This document shows positions 35,568 through 47,556 of a DNA stretch of 64,000 bases, piece by piece; the stretch's first letter is position 1; each line of letters begins with the position of its first letter. A program made the position numbers and the translations under genes. The DNA is from Rosellinia necatrix (lineage: Eukaryota; Ascomycota; Sordariomycetes; Xylariales; Xylariaceae): the NCBI GenBank assembly GCA_021209875.1, contig JAGYVD010000007.1, forward strand, positions 682,001 to 746,000. Reading direction: 5' to 3'. The notes under the pieces were generated by a model, which saw nothing but the letters and a program-made list of their open reading frames with translations, did no database searches and was not told where the DNA came from.

Positions 35568-36965
35568 ATGTCGTCCTTCGCTCACTCCACTGGGGACATG
35601 CCAACGCAGCGTGTCCCGGCCTGGAAGCGATTGGGCCTCAAGCTCAAGCCCGCATCCGAGGGCCAAAGCCATGACGCTACCACCCACCGTCCCACCACCA
35701 CCACCACCACCACCACCACCACCACCACCACTACCACAGGCGCCCCGTCAACTGTCTCGTCGGTGCCCAACAATCGGGCACAGTCTGGCAGCTTTACCAC
35801 CACTCCCAACGCGAAGAGAAGAGCCTCAGGCGGCGCCCCTGCATTAGACCACTCGGCCAAAAGACCCAGGCAAGACCATCATTGGCAGGGCCAGCAGCAG
35901 ACCTCGTCTCACCAGACGCCCAAGAAAGCAAAGTCGGTCTCCTTCACCGCGGACACGGCGGTAGCCGAGAAGCCGCGGGCGTCGGCACCACCGGCGAAGA
36001 AGACAAAACAGCAGAAGCAGGCGCCCGCCGCCGCCGCCGCCGCCGCCGTGAGCCCCAGGAAACCCGCCGCGCCCGTCAACCTAGAGCCCGCACTAGCCTA
36101 CCTGCGGACCTGGCACACGGCGCGCTCGGCCTGGAAGTTCAACAAGAACCACCAGACCAGGCTGCTGGAGCAGGTGTTCGCCGGCGCGGACGAGACCACC
36201 ATCCCGGCGGTCGACATCGGCGTGTTCTACCAGTACATACGCGGCCTGCAAGGGGGCGTGCGGACGCGGCTGCGGCAGCTCGCCGACGGCATCCGGGCCG
36301 ACGACATGGAGAAGGGCGCCGCGGGATTCGCCGCCGTCGCCGGCAGAGCGGAGATGGCGGAGCGCAAGCAGAAGGAGTACGAGGAGGTCATCAGGTCGTT
36401 CCTGAGCCAGCAGGCGGCGGCGGCGGCGGCGGCGGCAGCGGTGACCCGGACGCCCGAGAAGAGGCGCTTCGACGAGGTCGAGTACGTCCTCCGCACCACC
36501 GACATGGAGATGCAGCGGCGCGTCGTCAAGCGCATGCGCGCCGAGACGGTGCGCGACGAGCTCTCCGAGACGGACGCGTCAGAAACCACGACGGCGACGA
36601 CGACGACCACCACCACCACCAACACCACCACCGTCACCCAGACGGGGGACAACCCCGATACTACGCGCCTCTCGCTCAACGACGGCCCGCAGCAGCGGAC
36701 CAAGCGGAAGAGGAAGGTCCGGACGGCCGTCGTCGAGGACGAGACGAGCTCGGAGTCGGAATCGGAGAGCGACTCCGGCTCCGACACCAGCTCGAGCGGC
36801 AGCTCGAGCTCTTCCGGCTCGGATTCCGACGTGGAGGAGGCGGTGGCGGCGGCGGTGACGGTGGCGGGCGCCAGGGTAGCAGATGGCGGCGATACGTCGT
36901 CGAGCAGCAGCTCGTCGTCATCGTCCGAATCCGGCTCGGATTCCGAGGGCGACGACGAGGATTAG
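35568..36965 (+). CDS. WKF-domain (C7orf50-like) nucleolar-type protein
   Basis: Single exon, 465 residues. The conserved core at about residues 176-245 contains WKFNKNHQTRLLEQVF followed by VFYQYIRGLQGGVRTRLRQL, the WKF domain shared with human C7orf50 and thought to act in nucleoli or ribosome biogenesis (family knowledge; molecular role unsettled). The N-terminus has basic patches (KKAKSV, PPAKKTKQQKQ) suited to nuclear localisation and a 15-18 residue poly-Thr run from ACC triplets. The C-terminus is acidic and Ser/Glu/Asp-rich, typical of nucleolar proteins. Poly-Ala runs at about 153-160 and 285-294 come from GCC and GCG expansion. The ATG at 35568 is chosen as the first; the frame is open upstream to 35457 but without ATG. 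GC-rich third positions create a long false frame (35882-37321) over the same DNA. Confidence 0.88.
   Translation: MSSFAHSTGDMPTQRVPAWKRLGLKLKPASEGQSHDATTHRPTTTTTTTTTTTTTTTGAPSTVSSVPNNRAQSGSFTTTPNAKRRASGGAPALDHSAKRPRQDHHWQGQQQTSSHQTPKKAKSVSFTADTAVAEKPRASAPPAKKTKQQKQAPAAAAAAAVSPRKPAAPVNLEPALAYLRTWHTARSAWKFNKNHQTRLLEQVFAGADETTIPAVDIGVFYQYIRGLQGGVRTRLRQLADGIRADDMEKGAAGFAAVAGRAEMAERKQKEYEEVIRSFLSQQAAAAAAAAAVTRTPEKRRFDEVEYVLRTTDMEMQRRVVKRMRAETVRDELSETDASETTTATTTTTTTTNTTTVTQTGDNPDTTRLSLNDGPQQRTKRKRKVRTAVVEDETSSESESESDSGSDTSSSGSSSSSGSDSDVEEAVAAAVTVAGARVADGGDTSSSSSSSSSSESGSDSEGDDED
35690..35735. repeat. (ACC)n triplet repeat inside the WKF gene
   Basis: About 14 uninterrupted ACC/ACT codons making the poly-Thr tract; a likely length-variable site. 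Confidence 0.92.
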
Positions 36966-37641
36966 TTTTCGCTTCATTTACGCGAAATGTTTTTTTTTTT
37001 TTTTTTGTGATGAAAAGAAAAAAAAAATTGTTGGTTCTTTGCTACTTATCTAGGCTTTATTGTACCAGGATTAGATACCCAGACGACGTAATTCACGAAC
37101 GATTTGCGCATCGACATCGATGCATGGCCGGTGAATTGAATTTGCCAAGATTCATATCCCCTCCCCCTCTACCCTCCCATCTTGGTATATATGTACTTAT
37201 ATATACCGTATGTATTTCCCGCCGCCCCCAGCTAATCTTTTTGTGGGGGGCCCTGTTCCAACGCGAATGGTATGTATGTACGTATGTATGTATGTATGTA
37301 TGCCTCAAATGGGTCACGTAGCACTATGCCCAGCCGCGCTAAAAACTCCGTATGCTATAATCGCTCCAAAGGGGGAACGAACAAACGTTACCTGAATATA
37401 TTATTACCCCGTCGTACTCCTATCGTAAATGTTTCATTTCCTTTTTTTTTTTTCCTTTTTCCTTGTCCTGTATTTAATGGAAGGTCATCGGCAGTGCATC
37501 CAAGGTCCGATACCACCGCCGTATACTCAATGGTTTTTTCTTTTTTTTTTTATACCGATTCCCGATATGTTTTTCTCTTTTCTTTCTGTTTCTTTCTCTC
37601 TCTCTCTCTCTCTCCCCTCCCCCCCTCTCCGCCCCCCACAT
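36966..37641. other. Convergent intergenic, 0.7 kb
   Basis: Contains T and A runs after the WKF stop (36990-37026), a GTAT array at 37270-37303, and T-rich then CT-rich sequence (37440-37625) at the 3' end of the four-TM gene. No gene. Confidence 0.7.
37270..37303. repeat. (GTAT)n microsatellite
   Basis: About eight GTAT units with one GTAC. Confidence 0.9.
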
Positions 37642-38818
37642 CTAAGAATCGAGCGGATCCTCCAGGCTCTCGTAGTCGTCTTCGGGAGGCAACACGTAGG
37701 CCGAGGCGGCCAGGGCGGCGGCCAGCAGCACGGAGACGCTGCCGCTGGCGGTGCAGAGGTAGAAGGAGTAGTCGAGGGACCAGCCCGGGACGACGAATTG
37801 CGAGTCGTGCTCGAAGAGCCAGGCCTATGTGTCGGGGAAAACGAAAAAACAAGTTAATCGACTAGTACCTCCTTTCGTGTGTTTCGCATAATTTGGTACG
37901 TTAAAAGCCACATAGCTAAGTTTTCCCTGCGCATGGAATTCTAATTCCCATGCCTTTTTTTTTTTCTCCACTTTTCTCTTTTTTTCCTTTTATAGGATAT
38001 CTTCCATGCGCGCCCGGGGGTAGGTAACTAGGAAGGGGGGGTGTTCAAAAAAAAAAAAAAGGCTTACCACGATGCCCATGCCGGTAAACTCGATGACGGC
38101 ATCGGCGAGGAGCAGGGCGCCGACGAGGCGCCAGCCGCCCTCGCGCTTGGGCTTGCCGCCGGCGAGGACGACGAGGAAGGAGACGAGGATGGCGAGCTCG
38201 ACGATGGTGGCGAGGGCGAGCAGGAAGCCGCCGGTGCGCCAGAGGGAGCAGAAGGCCCGGCTGCCGATGCCGTTGTCGCCGGGGCCGGAGCCGGAGCCGG
38301 CGCGGCAGTCGTCGTCGCTCGGGAACGGCCGGCACGACGGGTCCGCCACCGACGAGCAGCTCTCGTACAGGCCCAGGCGCTTCGTGAAGGTCGCGCCCGT
38401 CGACGCCGTCACGCTGTAGGTCACCCAGTGCGTCGTCAGGAGCGAGGTCAGGGTCAGGATCGTCGCTGCGGGAGGGGCGGGGGGGTGGTTAGCTTGGATT
38501 TAGGGAGGGAAGGGAGAATGAACGCCCCTGGGCGGCGCCGATGACGTTGGTGGCTGGTGATGGTGGAGGGGGAGGAGGAGGGAGGTGGCGGTTGTATAAA
38601 AAGAATGTGGCGTAGAGTGGATGATATGATGACTGACAGATTGACAGACAGACAGCAGACAGACAGACGGACAAACATAAATATCCGCACGTGAAAATGT
38701 AGTCGTGGTCACCGTGAGTCGTATGCTAGTAGGAGAGGGTGGGGAGTAGGGGAGGACGAAATGACGTACTGCAGACGAAGACGCCGAGAGCGACGGAATA
38801 GACTATCTGGCGAGTCAT
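37642..38818 (-). CDS. Four-TM SUR7/claudin-like membrane protein
   Basis: Three exons: 38818-38770, 38465-38068, 37824-37642, giving 209 residues with phase kept. Four hydrophobic segments at about 5-27, 93-117, 125-150 and 165-190 form the topology of SUR7/PalI and claudin-like proteins, with short cytosolic ends. The first extracellular loop is long and Cys-bearing (LYESCSSVADPSC and SRAFCSLWRTGG), as expected for that fold. In the loop a Gly/Ser/Pro insert (AGSGSGPGDNG) comes from GC-rich triplets. The C-terminus ends LPPEDDYESLEDPLDS. Members act at plasma-membrane domains such as eisosomes or in pH sensing, but which applies here is not shown. The exon 1/2 junction lies inside TM1. T/C-rich stretches precede both acceptors. 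Assignment is to the superfamily, not to a named orthologue. Confidence 0.7.
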
Positions 38819-41800
38819 GGTCCTAGTTTGCGCCCGGGCGCCCTCTTTCTCGGCCAGCAATGGGGAAGCGGGGTGAGTGAGCTCGAGGCAATTATCAGGT
38901 CGTTCTAAGGGAGCCCTTAAAAAAAAAAAAAAAGAAGACGACGACGAGTTTCGCGATATTGGGCGTTGGAGGGCGAGGATTGAAGCTTGGTGGTGGGTGC
39001 AAGCTGTGGATTTTCTAAATCTCAAAAAGAAGGTTCTCCTTGCTCCCTCTTTCTCCTCATTCACGTGATAGAACAGCAGTGTGGCAGCGTGGCAGTGTGG
39101 CAGTGTGCTAGGTCAAGATACCAGGTCAAGATGATAGGAGAGGATGGGATGATGGGACGATGGATGGTTGGGCTGGGAACAAGGTGAGAGAGTGTATCAG
39201 CTGCGCATTCGAGGTGGATGCGATTTATGGGCTCGGGAGCGTTTCGAGTAATACGTGTCGGTGATCTCTGCGGCTCGAAACATGCGAGCCGGATGCGAGG
39301 TGACACTACAGAGATAACGGGAGTTTGTTGGTACGATCCTTACCAGTCAATTACAAGTCCAACATTCGACATCTAGAAGGCGTAAGTCGTCGACCACGCT
39401 AATAATGAAAAGGGAAACGGGGCGTCTAGCGGTTATCTTGAATTCGGCTGCCTGGCTGGCGTCTTCAGGTCTGCTATGTGACCTGAGTTGTCTGGGGATC
39501 CCCTGATGACGTACCATGGCCCGGTTCCCTATCATAGGTGGTTATCGGAGGCCGCAGCCAATCTCAGTGCATACCTACATCAGCCCTGAATAAGTAAGTA
39601 CCTACTTGCTTACAAGTACCTACTTACAGCAGGTCCCTGAGTAAGTAGATAACTGCTATGCACCTCTTTATCTTCACTCGTCTATTTCAATGATTACAAA
39701 GGCAAGCTGAGATAGACAGAATGATTTATAACCTATCTAATTCTTTCAATTTTTTTTTTTTTTTTTTTTCACTTCTTTCAATTGCGAACACTTACTGGGT
39801 ATGCGGGCAATATATTGGCCTGTGACGTGGGAGTGAATGAGTGAATCGCTACTTAACACCGTATCTGGCGTGGCATCCATGTCCACAGGGCAAATCCCGG
39901 CCCCGCTCCCGCTCTTGTCCCCCGCGCCGTAATAATAGTCTTCTTGTATACTCGAGTAATTACTTAGCACTCCCAACCCAACACAATCATACATACCTAC
40001 ATACATACGTACGTACGCACATACATATATTTATTTTACGTGGGCCATTACGTGCTTGCGTCCGCACCTAAGTATGGATCTAAGCGAGGGAGTACAAAGT
40101 GAAGCCAGGTGTTTTATGAGATATATTAACTTCATGCAGGAGACTCATAAGGTAGATGACGCTGGCATGCTTCCCGAGGTCGGGCCGGCTCTTTATCCGT
40201 CCCCGAGAGGTAGCCGGCCGACATAAGCAGCATGGAAGTGCACGAAAGCATCGTAAGGGCTGTTCGCCCTTGAGCCAACGATGGGCCGCAGGCCGTCCCG
40301 GGATAATTACCTAGCCGTTGGCACCTTCACGCGCAGCGTAGGATATAGGTATTAAGCGAACCTTCTATTCGTATTCTCGGAGGCCCTACGACTGGTTGCC
40401 GAGCTCTTATAGGAAAGTGTAGGCTCCTTTCTAATTCGTCAAGGCCCTGCTGCCGTCGCGAGGGGTATCGTGGGGAAGTTCAGGAGGCCGGCCCCCCCGC
40501 AGACGTAAGCTGGATTCTGGTGGATGAGGTGGTTCGTCGGCTCGGCTGTGATCTTCACAGAGACGGACACAATGAACTACGCAACACTGATTTGCTCATA
40601 CGGATAGGAGGAATAGACATTAGCCAGAGAGATAGGGTCCCGTTAAGGTTACCATTTCGCGACTGCTGTCACAGGCCACGGCGGCGATCCAAGTCCTATA
40701 TATGGTAATCGGCGCAATAAAGTGATTTCGTTTTGATTGTATCCGTGTTATTACCACATTAGGCAGGCCGAAATGTCGATGGTTTGACTAGATGAGTTAA
40801 CTTAGTCTAGTGGCAGTAATCCGTCCTAGGTTGCCTCCAGGCCTATTTGCCCTATTACAGGTATAGACAGTAGTTTTAACAGCTCCTCGTGTGCATATTG
40901 TAAGAGACCTCCAACTAGCATAGCGCGTGTTCGCATTCCCCTAGGCCGTTAGGCTAAGCGGAGTTTAGATCCTGAGTAGGTATTTTAAGGGACCTTTTCT
41001 CTAGGGACATTGATGTAAGTTCCATTCTTCCGCTTACAGTGATTGCTGACAGATATATGAAGGGTGATTTCATTTGTTCAAGCATCTCGCACCCGACGGC
41101 TGGTTGGACTACTAAATATTTCATAACATTGGATTATGGCTCATTGTAATATGTAAGCTCGGTAGGACCGGCGTTCTCGGGGTCCGGCGAGGGTTGACGT
41201 GTTGAAGTCGACCGAGTTGGCTTTTTGTATCCACCATCGTCGTGTCTACTGAAGGATCTATGGCGCTTAATATCGTTTAATATCGCTTGATATAGCATAC
41301 CGGAGTATACAGCATATAGCGTATCCGTTGGTAGTCATCACACGGCACTCTTATCGCCCTCTATATACTTCATTCTTAGACACTTGGTTTAGCATCTGGC
41401 TGTACCCCTTTTCGCGCCTATCGCAGACAGGCAGTGTCGTCCACTATGCCTCTCGCCAAGCGGGGGGGTAAACGCCGATTGGCGCTCTATGCGCACCGTG
41501 GATCATGCCATTAAAGCGCCGTAGCGTCTAGATGCGGTAGGTCAGTTTCGTCACGAGTGGATAAGGGATGGTGCTCATCATTAAACGGATACCTCTTGCC
41601 GAGGTCTACTTACGACAACGACAAACCAGTAAACCGATTGAGTAGAAACGTGAAGCGGAATCTGAAGAAATAGTATGATACAGCCAATGGCTTGAACCAT
41701 GGGCCCCATGACGAGGCTGTCTTGACCCTTTCCGTGGAGACGGGTAATCAGTCAGGCACTGATTCTAGTCCCAAGTGCCAAAACAGGCGAATTTCCCCTT

Positions 41801-43752
41801 TCAGTATTGACTCTGAGACCCAAAAGGGACTGCTCGTGCTCAGATCTGCTGATACCGTGCAACATTACCTTTTTTTTTTTTTTTTTTCGTACACCTTGAG
41901 TTTAAACATATGTGTCCAGGAAATTCTCCGCAGGCTAAACGTGAATGGGATGGCGAACACCAATGAGCGACGGATTCTGGTACTCAGTGGGCTCAACGAT
42001 GATTGATGGAGAATTGTTCAGAAATTTTTCCAGAAATGGGGAGAGCCCGGTTGATCTCAAACCCCTGTCTTCCCCAACATCTTGGTGCCAATCCCCACAG
42101 GTGCTATGAATGACCCATATGTCCAATATTTCGAGCGTGCCTCGGCGTGGTGGGATGGTGTGACCAGTCTAAATGCATTTCAATCTAGAATTCCAGGAAC
42201 CCGTCTTCAACCGGATCCAGGATCGGGGGGATTTAGGGTAAATCTAACAACGCGCGTAATCTCGGCCGATATATCTATATGTGCATACGGCGTAAAAACA
42301 GCCTTCAGCGCGTGGGAATGTCCCGGGAGGGCAAGAATAGATCGGCGGGCTCTGATGTTGGGAGCTGATACCAATCTTGGGTTGCATCGCCACGTTACCT
42401 TCCAATACGGAAAGCCATTAATATCGGCTTGGGAAATAAATAAGCACTGGCGAAACGGACCACTCCGCACCTCGCTCTCAGACCAACTAACCTACATGAG
42501 GATAGATAGCTAGAGCCCGGGAAGCGTCGCCCAATCTAGCTACCATCGAGTCTCTGGTGACATGAAACCCGGCCCATTACCTCGAGTTTAGCTATTCTGT
42601 CGTCTGTAGCCTCCAGCGATGTTTCAGCATCCTCGACGATACAGCCATTCGAGTGCCGAGGGCCCGTTCACTAATCCCCGGGATTCACCGCCAAGCCCAG
42701 AAGATGAAATCCCATCATGAGTCTCCACCTGCCTCCCCACAAAGTACCGTATCCAAGACTAGATTAGGTGGTACCCGTACGGGTTCCAAGAGGCCAGAGG
42801 GTACGTCTGCCATGCGTTCGTGCGAGCTCGCCTCGTCACCTCTGGGTGGGCAGTAGCGGCTACAGATAGCAATGAAATATAGCCGGATAAGGTCGTTTGT
42901 ACCGGACGAGAAGCCAGTCAATCAGCCAACCGACCCGGCCACAGGAATCGTCTGGGTGCTGTACTGTATGCCGTACATAGCATAACTAGTTGCCTGTGGT
43001 TATCTGATGCCAGCAGGTAGCGCGAAATAATAAGACACCTAATACCCCCCCTTATTATAATACACTACCCAGAGACCCTGCGCAGGGCTGCTGTAGCGGG
43101 CTAAGCAGGATTTCCTGCAATCTAGTGGCTGGAAGAATTATTGTCGCTCACTCAGACCATGACCTACCTAGTATGATTGACAGGAAACCCTTGCACCGCT
43201 CTCATCGGCTCAATCACCTTTTGATATCCATACGGCTGGACTAACCTGACCCAACCAACACTTGGTTCGACGACTTTACTAACTAAAGAGTGCCCCCTCG
43301 GTTGTGTGTGTTACGCCTCGCTGTCCTATTAAACTTGAGCCTCAGCCGAACGGCGCCTGCTGGACTACTGGACGGCATATCACCCCGAGCCCGTCTAACA
43401 CCACCACCACCACCTCCACCACCACCACCATCGCCACTCCCACACCCGATACGGACTTCGCGCACCACCATCCTCTCCCACCCTTCCTCTATTCTGTGTC
43501 AGTCCGCATAGGTGCGTCGCAACCAGCCACTACGAGCTCAACTGACGTTACACTAGAGGCAACACGGTATGACTGGCAGTTTCTGCCATGCACTTATCAG
43601 TGTCTGATCTTTCTGGTTCAAGCACTACGTGACCCTCTGCGCCCAACGACTATCGTGTGGGAGTTTGGACATCGGGAGGGCTCATCCTACTCACATCACG
43701 CCGTGGTCGTTCCTCCGAGGTATAGGCCATCAGGGCTATCGACGTGGACAGA
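38819..43752. other. Intergenic, 4.9 kb
   Basis: Upstream regions of two divergent genes. It holds GTGGCA repeats (39076-39103), TAAGTACCTACTT motifs (39592-39640), a T run of 21 at 39750-39770, ACAT/ACGT arrays (39988-40028) and ACC/CAC triplets (43399-43435). Open frames up to 151 codons were read but none has a domain; the 143-codon frame at 42082-42513 is unrecognised. Sequence between 40.7 and 41.7 kb is AT-leaning with short frames. Confidence 0.6.
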
Positions 43753-46158
43753 ATGTTGACCCAGGCTCCCATTCCGGCCCATCGGCCTAATACGAATGGG
43801 ACCGTCGCTCCAGACGTCGCGATGGATATTGATTCGAAAGCCGCGCCAGCCGCTGCGGCCAGTATCAAGACGAACAGCGGCTTACGGGTGGGCGATACCC
43901 GGACCGCCGTCATCGTCTACGGCCCCGGGCAGGAGAAAATTGTGTCGACCTTTGCCGATGTGTTGGGGAAATCGTTCCGGCTGGCCGACGGTTTCCAGGG
44001 CGTGGGTGCGGCGGATCGGGGCTCGGTGCTGGGTATTTCGGCTGAAGGCGCAAGGGCTGGCGTGGCCGCGCGGGATCGAAACGCCACGGTCGCCATACAT
44101 ACTCACAACGTCGACCTCGGGATGCCTCCTGACCCGTATCTCTCTACACAGTGTGACTACGAGTTCCTGTACACCGAGACTCGTTTTTTCCGCCGGGACC
44201 TAGCACGTTTCATCGCCTTCACGCTCGGGCAGATCAACAACTACGAGACGCTCATGGCGAAACCTCGTACGTTTTTCATATCGACTACGTTTCCCGACGT
44301 TCGGGCCGCCCTGCCCAACATCGAGGTCCTTACCGTTGGATGCGATGCCGTGGAGTTGCGTGTGGACTTGCTCAAGGAACCCCTCGCGGATGGTACGTTT
44401 GCCCAGATACCCAGTCTAAGTTACGTTGGCGAGCAGGTTATGCTTCTACGACAGAGGACCGAGCTCCCCATCATCTACACTACGCGCTGCACCCGGGAAA
44501 ATGGACGCTTCCCGATGGATGACCCGAACCTGTTCTACGAATATCTCTATCGTGCCATCCAGTGGGGTGTCGAGTACATCGACGTCGAAGTATGGCTCCC
44601 GGAGGATATACGACGAAGGCTATACGAAAACCGGGGCAACAGTCACATCATGTCAGCTTTTCATGATTTTTCAGGCACCTTCAAGTGGCCGTCCGCATAC
44701 GCACAGTCCGTGTTCGTCGAGTCATGCAAATACGCGCACATTGTGAAAATGATAGCCATCATCAACGACCCTAATGAGAATTTCGAGCTGGAGTACTTCC
44801 GGTCCAAGATACGAGCCGAGTACCCGACGTCGCCGCCGTTCTCGGCCGTCAACATGGGCGAGACGGGGCAGATATCGCGGACGTTCAACAAGGTGTTCAC
44901 GCCCATCACGCACCCGCTGCTGCCCATCATCGCCGCGCCGGGCCAGATGAGCGCGGCCGAGATCAACGCGGCGCTGGCGTCGCTGGGCCAGCTGCCGAAG
45001 AGCAGCATCTACGGCATCACGACGCTGTCCTCGCGGACGCAGGTGCCGCACGCCCCCTTTTACGCCAAGTGCTTCAACGAGCTGGGCCTGCCCCACCACT
45101 TCGCCGTCGTCGAGCGGCAGACCAAGGGGCCCCTCAGCGTCGAGGCCTGGTGCAACCAGCGGTCCTTCGGCGGCGCCTACCTGAACCCGGCCGTCTCCTT
45201 CGCGAGCCTGATGCGCGACAGCACCTTCTTCGCCCGCCTCAACGGCGGGAACGGGCCGACGCTGACCGGCGCCGTGAAGATGACCGGGATGGTGGACACG
45301 ATCGTGGTGCAATCGGGCCCGGTGGCGGGGATGACGACGACGACGACGGCGGCGGCGGCGGGGGGATCCTCCTCCTCCTCCTCCACTTTCTTCTCCTCGC
45401 CGGGTTCCGCGCCGCCATCGATCCCGTCCAGCCCCAACAACCACCACCATCACAACCGCAGCAGTAGCTCCCCGTTCGGCGGAGGCGGCGGCGGCGGCGG
45501 CGGCGGTGGCTCGGCGACGCCAAACAGCGCGCACGGCTTCCCCGTGGGCTCGTCGTCGCTACTCTTCGACAACGCGAGCTGGCGCGGGATCCTGAGCACG
45601 CTGACGCGCGACCTCGCGCCGTCGGCGTACGTGGGGCGCACGGCCGTGGTGCTGGCGTCGACGGCGGACGACGCGGCGTCGGCGCTGTACGCGCTCAAGG
45701 CGCTGCGCGTCGGCAAGGTGTACACGGTCGGCTTCAAGACGCCGCTCGCGCTCGCGGCCGGCTTCGAGGTCGAGCCCTTCAACAGCCTCGAGAGCCTGCA
45801 GCGCGCGCGCGCCATGGGCGACGAGGCCGCCCCCTTCGTCCTCATCTCCGCCCTCGGCCCCGGCAAGGCCGGCCTCGTCGGCATGCTCGTCCGCTTGTTC
45901 GGCGGTACCCGCGGCGGCGGCGGCGGCGGCGGCGGCGGTGGTAGCTCCTCGCACGGGCAGACGAGGAAGGTGTTCCTCGACCTCGCCGACGGCCCGCGGA
46001 AGAGCGACCCCGCCGTCGTCGCCGAGCAGTGCGGCTTCGTCACGTATGGGGTGGCCGACTCGAATGCCTTCACCACGGTCGAGACCGTGAGGCTGCTCGT
46101 GGGGCAGAACGTGCCGTATAGCTTTGTGCGCCTGACTAGTGGGAACGGGATGTTCTGA
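43753..46158 (+). CDS. qutR: Quinate-repressor family protein (AROM-derived, QutR/QA-1S-like)
   Basis: Single exon, 801 residues. QutR/QA-1S proteins arose from the C-terminal AROM domains and repress quinate-utilisation genes by binding the activator and pathway metabolites. Residues about 172-400 are a type I 3-dehydroquinase-like domain ([48 protein letters not shown]) that keeps the positions of the enzyme's catalytic His (304) and Schiff-base Lys (332). Residues 400-801 are shikimate-dehydrogenase-like ([48 protein letters not shown]). The shikimate-kinase-like N-terminus expected in the family is reduced: no P-loop was found here or in upstream frames, so either it is lost or an exon was missed. 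Low-complexity inserts (Thr/Ala/Gly/Ser, His run, two poly-Gly) break the third domain. No qa/qut cluster enzymes are adjacent. The start is the first ATG of the frame. Confidence 0.8.
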   Translation: MLTQAPIPAHRPNTNGTVAPDVAMDIDSKAAPAAAASIKTNSGLRVGDTRTAVIVYGPGQEKIVSTFADVLGKSFRLADGFQGVGAADRGSVLGISAEGARAGVAARDRNATVAIHTHNVDLGMPPDPYLSTQCDYEFLYTETRFFRRDLARFIAFTLGQINNYETLMAKPRTFFISTTFPDVRAALPNIEVLTVGCDAVELRVDLLKEPLADGTFAQIPSLSYVGEQVMLLRQRTELPIIYTTRCTRENGRFPMDDPNLFYEYLYRAIQWGVEYIDVEVWLPEDIRRRLYENRGNSHIMSAFHDFSGTFKWPSAYAQSVFVESCKYAHIVKMIAIINDPNENFELEYFRSKIRAEYPTSPPFSAVNMGETGQISRTFNKVFTPITHPLLPIIAAPGQMSAAEINAALASLGQLPKSSIYGITTLSSRTQVPHAPFYAKCFNELGLPHHFAVVERQTKGPLSVEAWCNQRSFGGAYLNPAVSFASLMRDSTFFARLNGGNGPTLTGAVKMTGMVDTIVVQSGPVAGMTTTTTAAAAGGSSSSSSTFFSSPGSAPPSIPSSPNNHHHHNRSSSSPFGGGGGGGGGGGSATPNSAHGFPVGSSSLLFDNASWRGILSTLTRDLAPSAYVGRTAVVLASTADDAASALYALKALRVGKVYTVGFKTPLALAAGFEVEPFNSLESLQRARAMGDEAAPFVLISALGPGKAGLVGMLVRLFGGTRGGGGGGGGGGSSSHGQTRKVFLDLADGPRKSDPAVVAEQCGFVTYGVADSNAFTTVETVRLLVGQNVPYSFVRLTSGNGMF

Positions 46159-46943
46159 GATGAGGTGGAAATTACTCTTTAACCCTTTTTTTTTTTTAAT
46201 CTTCATGCAACTTGCTTCACTCTGGCTTGACTCTTCTTTTTTGAACTCTAAGGCTATAGATCTCAGAGGCTTCTGAATAACTATACGCGTCCATAAACTA
46301 GCGACGGTCTCCCCTTTCCCCCCTTTTTTTTCGGCGCGAAGAAAACCTGCCAGGATGTAGCTTAGTTCGGAGTACTACAGTAGGCATTCTGAAGTATGGT
46401 TCTTTTACCTTGATGTTGTCGCCATCTATAGCGCTGACTGTTTGAGGCAACTAGTATACTCGACATGTGCGCTCGCCTCCCGCCTGCTACCCCCTCACTG
46501 GATAATACTTCCGACGGTGGCAACCCGAACTATTCCCGCATCTCTTGCACCGACAGCTATACGCCAACCTAAACGCGATCCTTCGGACTACAAGGCCCCG
46601 ACTCGAAGGCAAAGGCTAGTTTTGCTAGGCTCATTATTAGATTCAAATGAGAGATGTGCATGATATTAAAGCGATGGAAAATGCGGTGTTGGCGGATTAG
46701 GGGGCAACTACGGCGCAGGGTTTGCTTCATTTTTGTATTCATTTGATTTCGCCCATCGCGTGAGAATAGCCGGTTCCGAGCGCGCCCCTGCATTTGCGGC
46801 CTGCCATATATACCATGGAATGATCTACCTGTAATGGAGCCTGATTGATGGAGGGTGGTGCTTGCTACTAATCTAAGTAGGGGCGTAACGAACCTTATAG
46901 AAGCGGTATATAGCCATCGTCTGTTCCAAGGTTTCTCTCGGCT

Positions 46944-47556
46944 CTATTTCTCGCTACCGTAACAGGTGAGTGAACGGTAGGCGCACGCGCTTATCGCAAT
47001 GCATGCGCCGCAGACAAGCTTTTCGATATAACGTACGACGTGTCTTATGCTTTCTTGGTCGTGGTGCATTTCCAGAGACGTTAAGAGTAGTTCTTGCGAG
47101 GTTGGGAGATATCGTCGTATCTTGAGATAGGATTTGAAGCTATAGTATAGAATTTCAAAGGGCATTGCAAAACCAGTCTTTCGCGACCGTTTGTCCGCGA
47201 TGTTCTAGGGCTAAAAGATGGGGTAAGGTGGCAGTCGCTTTGTGTAGAGGGCAGCTCGGAAGCTGGATCTCTCTGCGCTGGAGGTGATATTCGACTGCAG
47301 ATAACACAACACGACAGTGTTCTAGAAGCGCATCTATCACGAGCGGGAGTATCTAGCATAATCTTTAATCCCACCAAACGGATACGCTGCGGACTGTACG
47401 ATGCTGCGTTACCCCTTCAAGCTCCCTATCTAACTGCTGGATGTATGTTCGTAACCCCCTCATTCTCAAATCCGTCAATAGTATTAACACGATGTTACTT
47501 GATGCACTAGGAAGTGAGAAGCAATTGCTTTGTAAGAAGACACGTCCGTTTTTCAA
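46944..47556 (-). pseudogene. Possible decayed gene fragment, unrecognised
   Basis: Two minus-strand open blocks (47556-47365 and 47340-47155) share one frame and are separated by two close in-frame stops (TAA, TAG). A third block (47165-46944) continues after a one-frame shift. Read in order they give mostly helical, charged sequence (DLRMRGLRTYIQQLDRELEG; LLEHCRVVLSAVEYHLQRRE; RRYLPTSQELLLTSLEMHHD) with few low-complexity residues. An intron removing the stops would be only about 33 bp with poor signals, so decay is more likely than splicing. It vaguely recalls the helical N-termini of fungal STAND or regulator proteins, but I cannot assign it. Confidence 0.25.

Noticed and set aside
35882..37321. 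479-codon plus-strand open frame overlapping the WKF gene
   Set aside because: Arg/Gly/Ala/His-biased shadow produced by GC-rich third positions of the real frame; it has no domain, while the overlapping frame carries the WKF core.
42082..42513. 143-codon plus-strand frame
   Set aside because: No recognisable domain, no splice partner and no conserved neighbours; not called as a gene.
44722..45534. 270-codon minus-strand frame opposite the quinate-repressor gene
   Set aside because: Arg/His/Ala-rich antisense shadow of conserved coding sequence.
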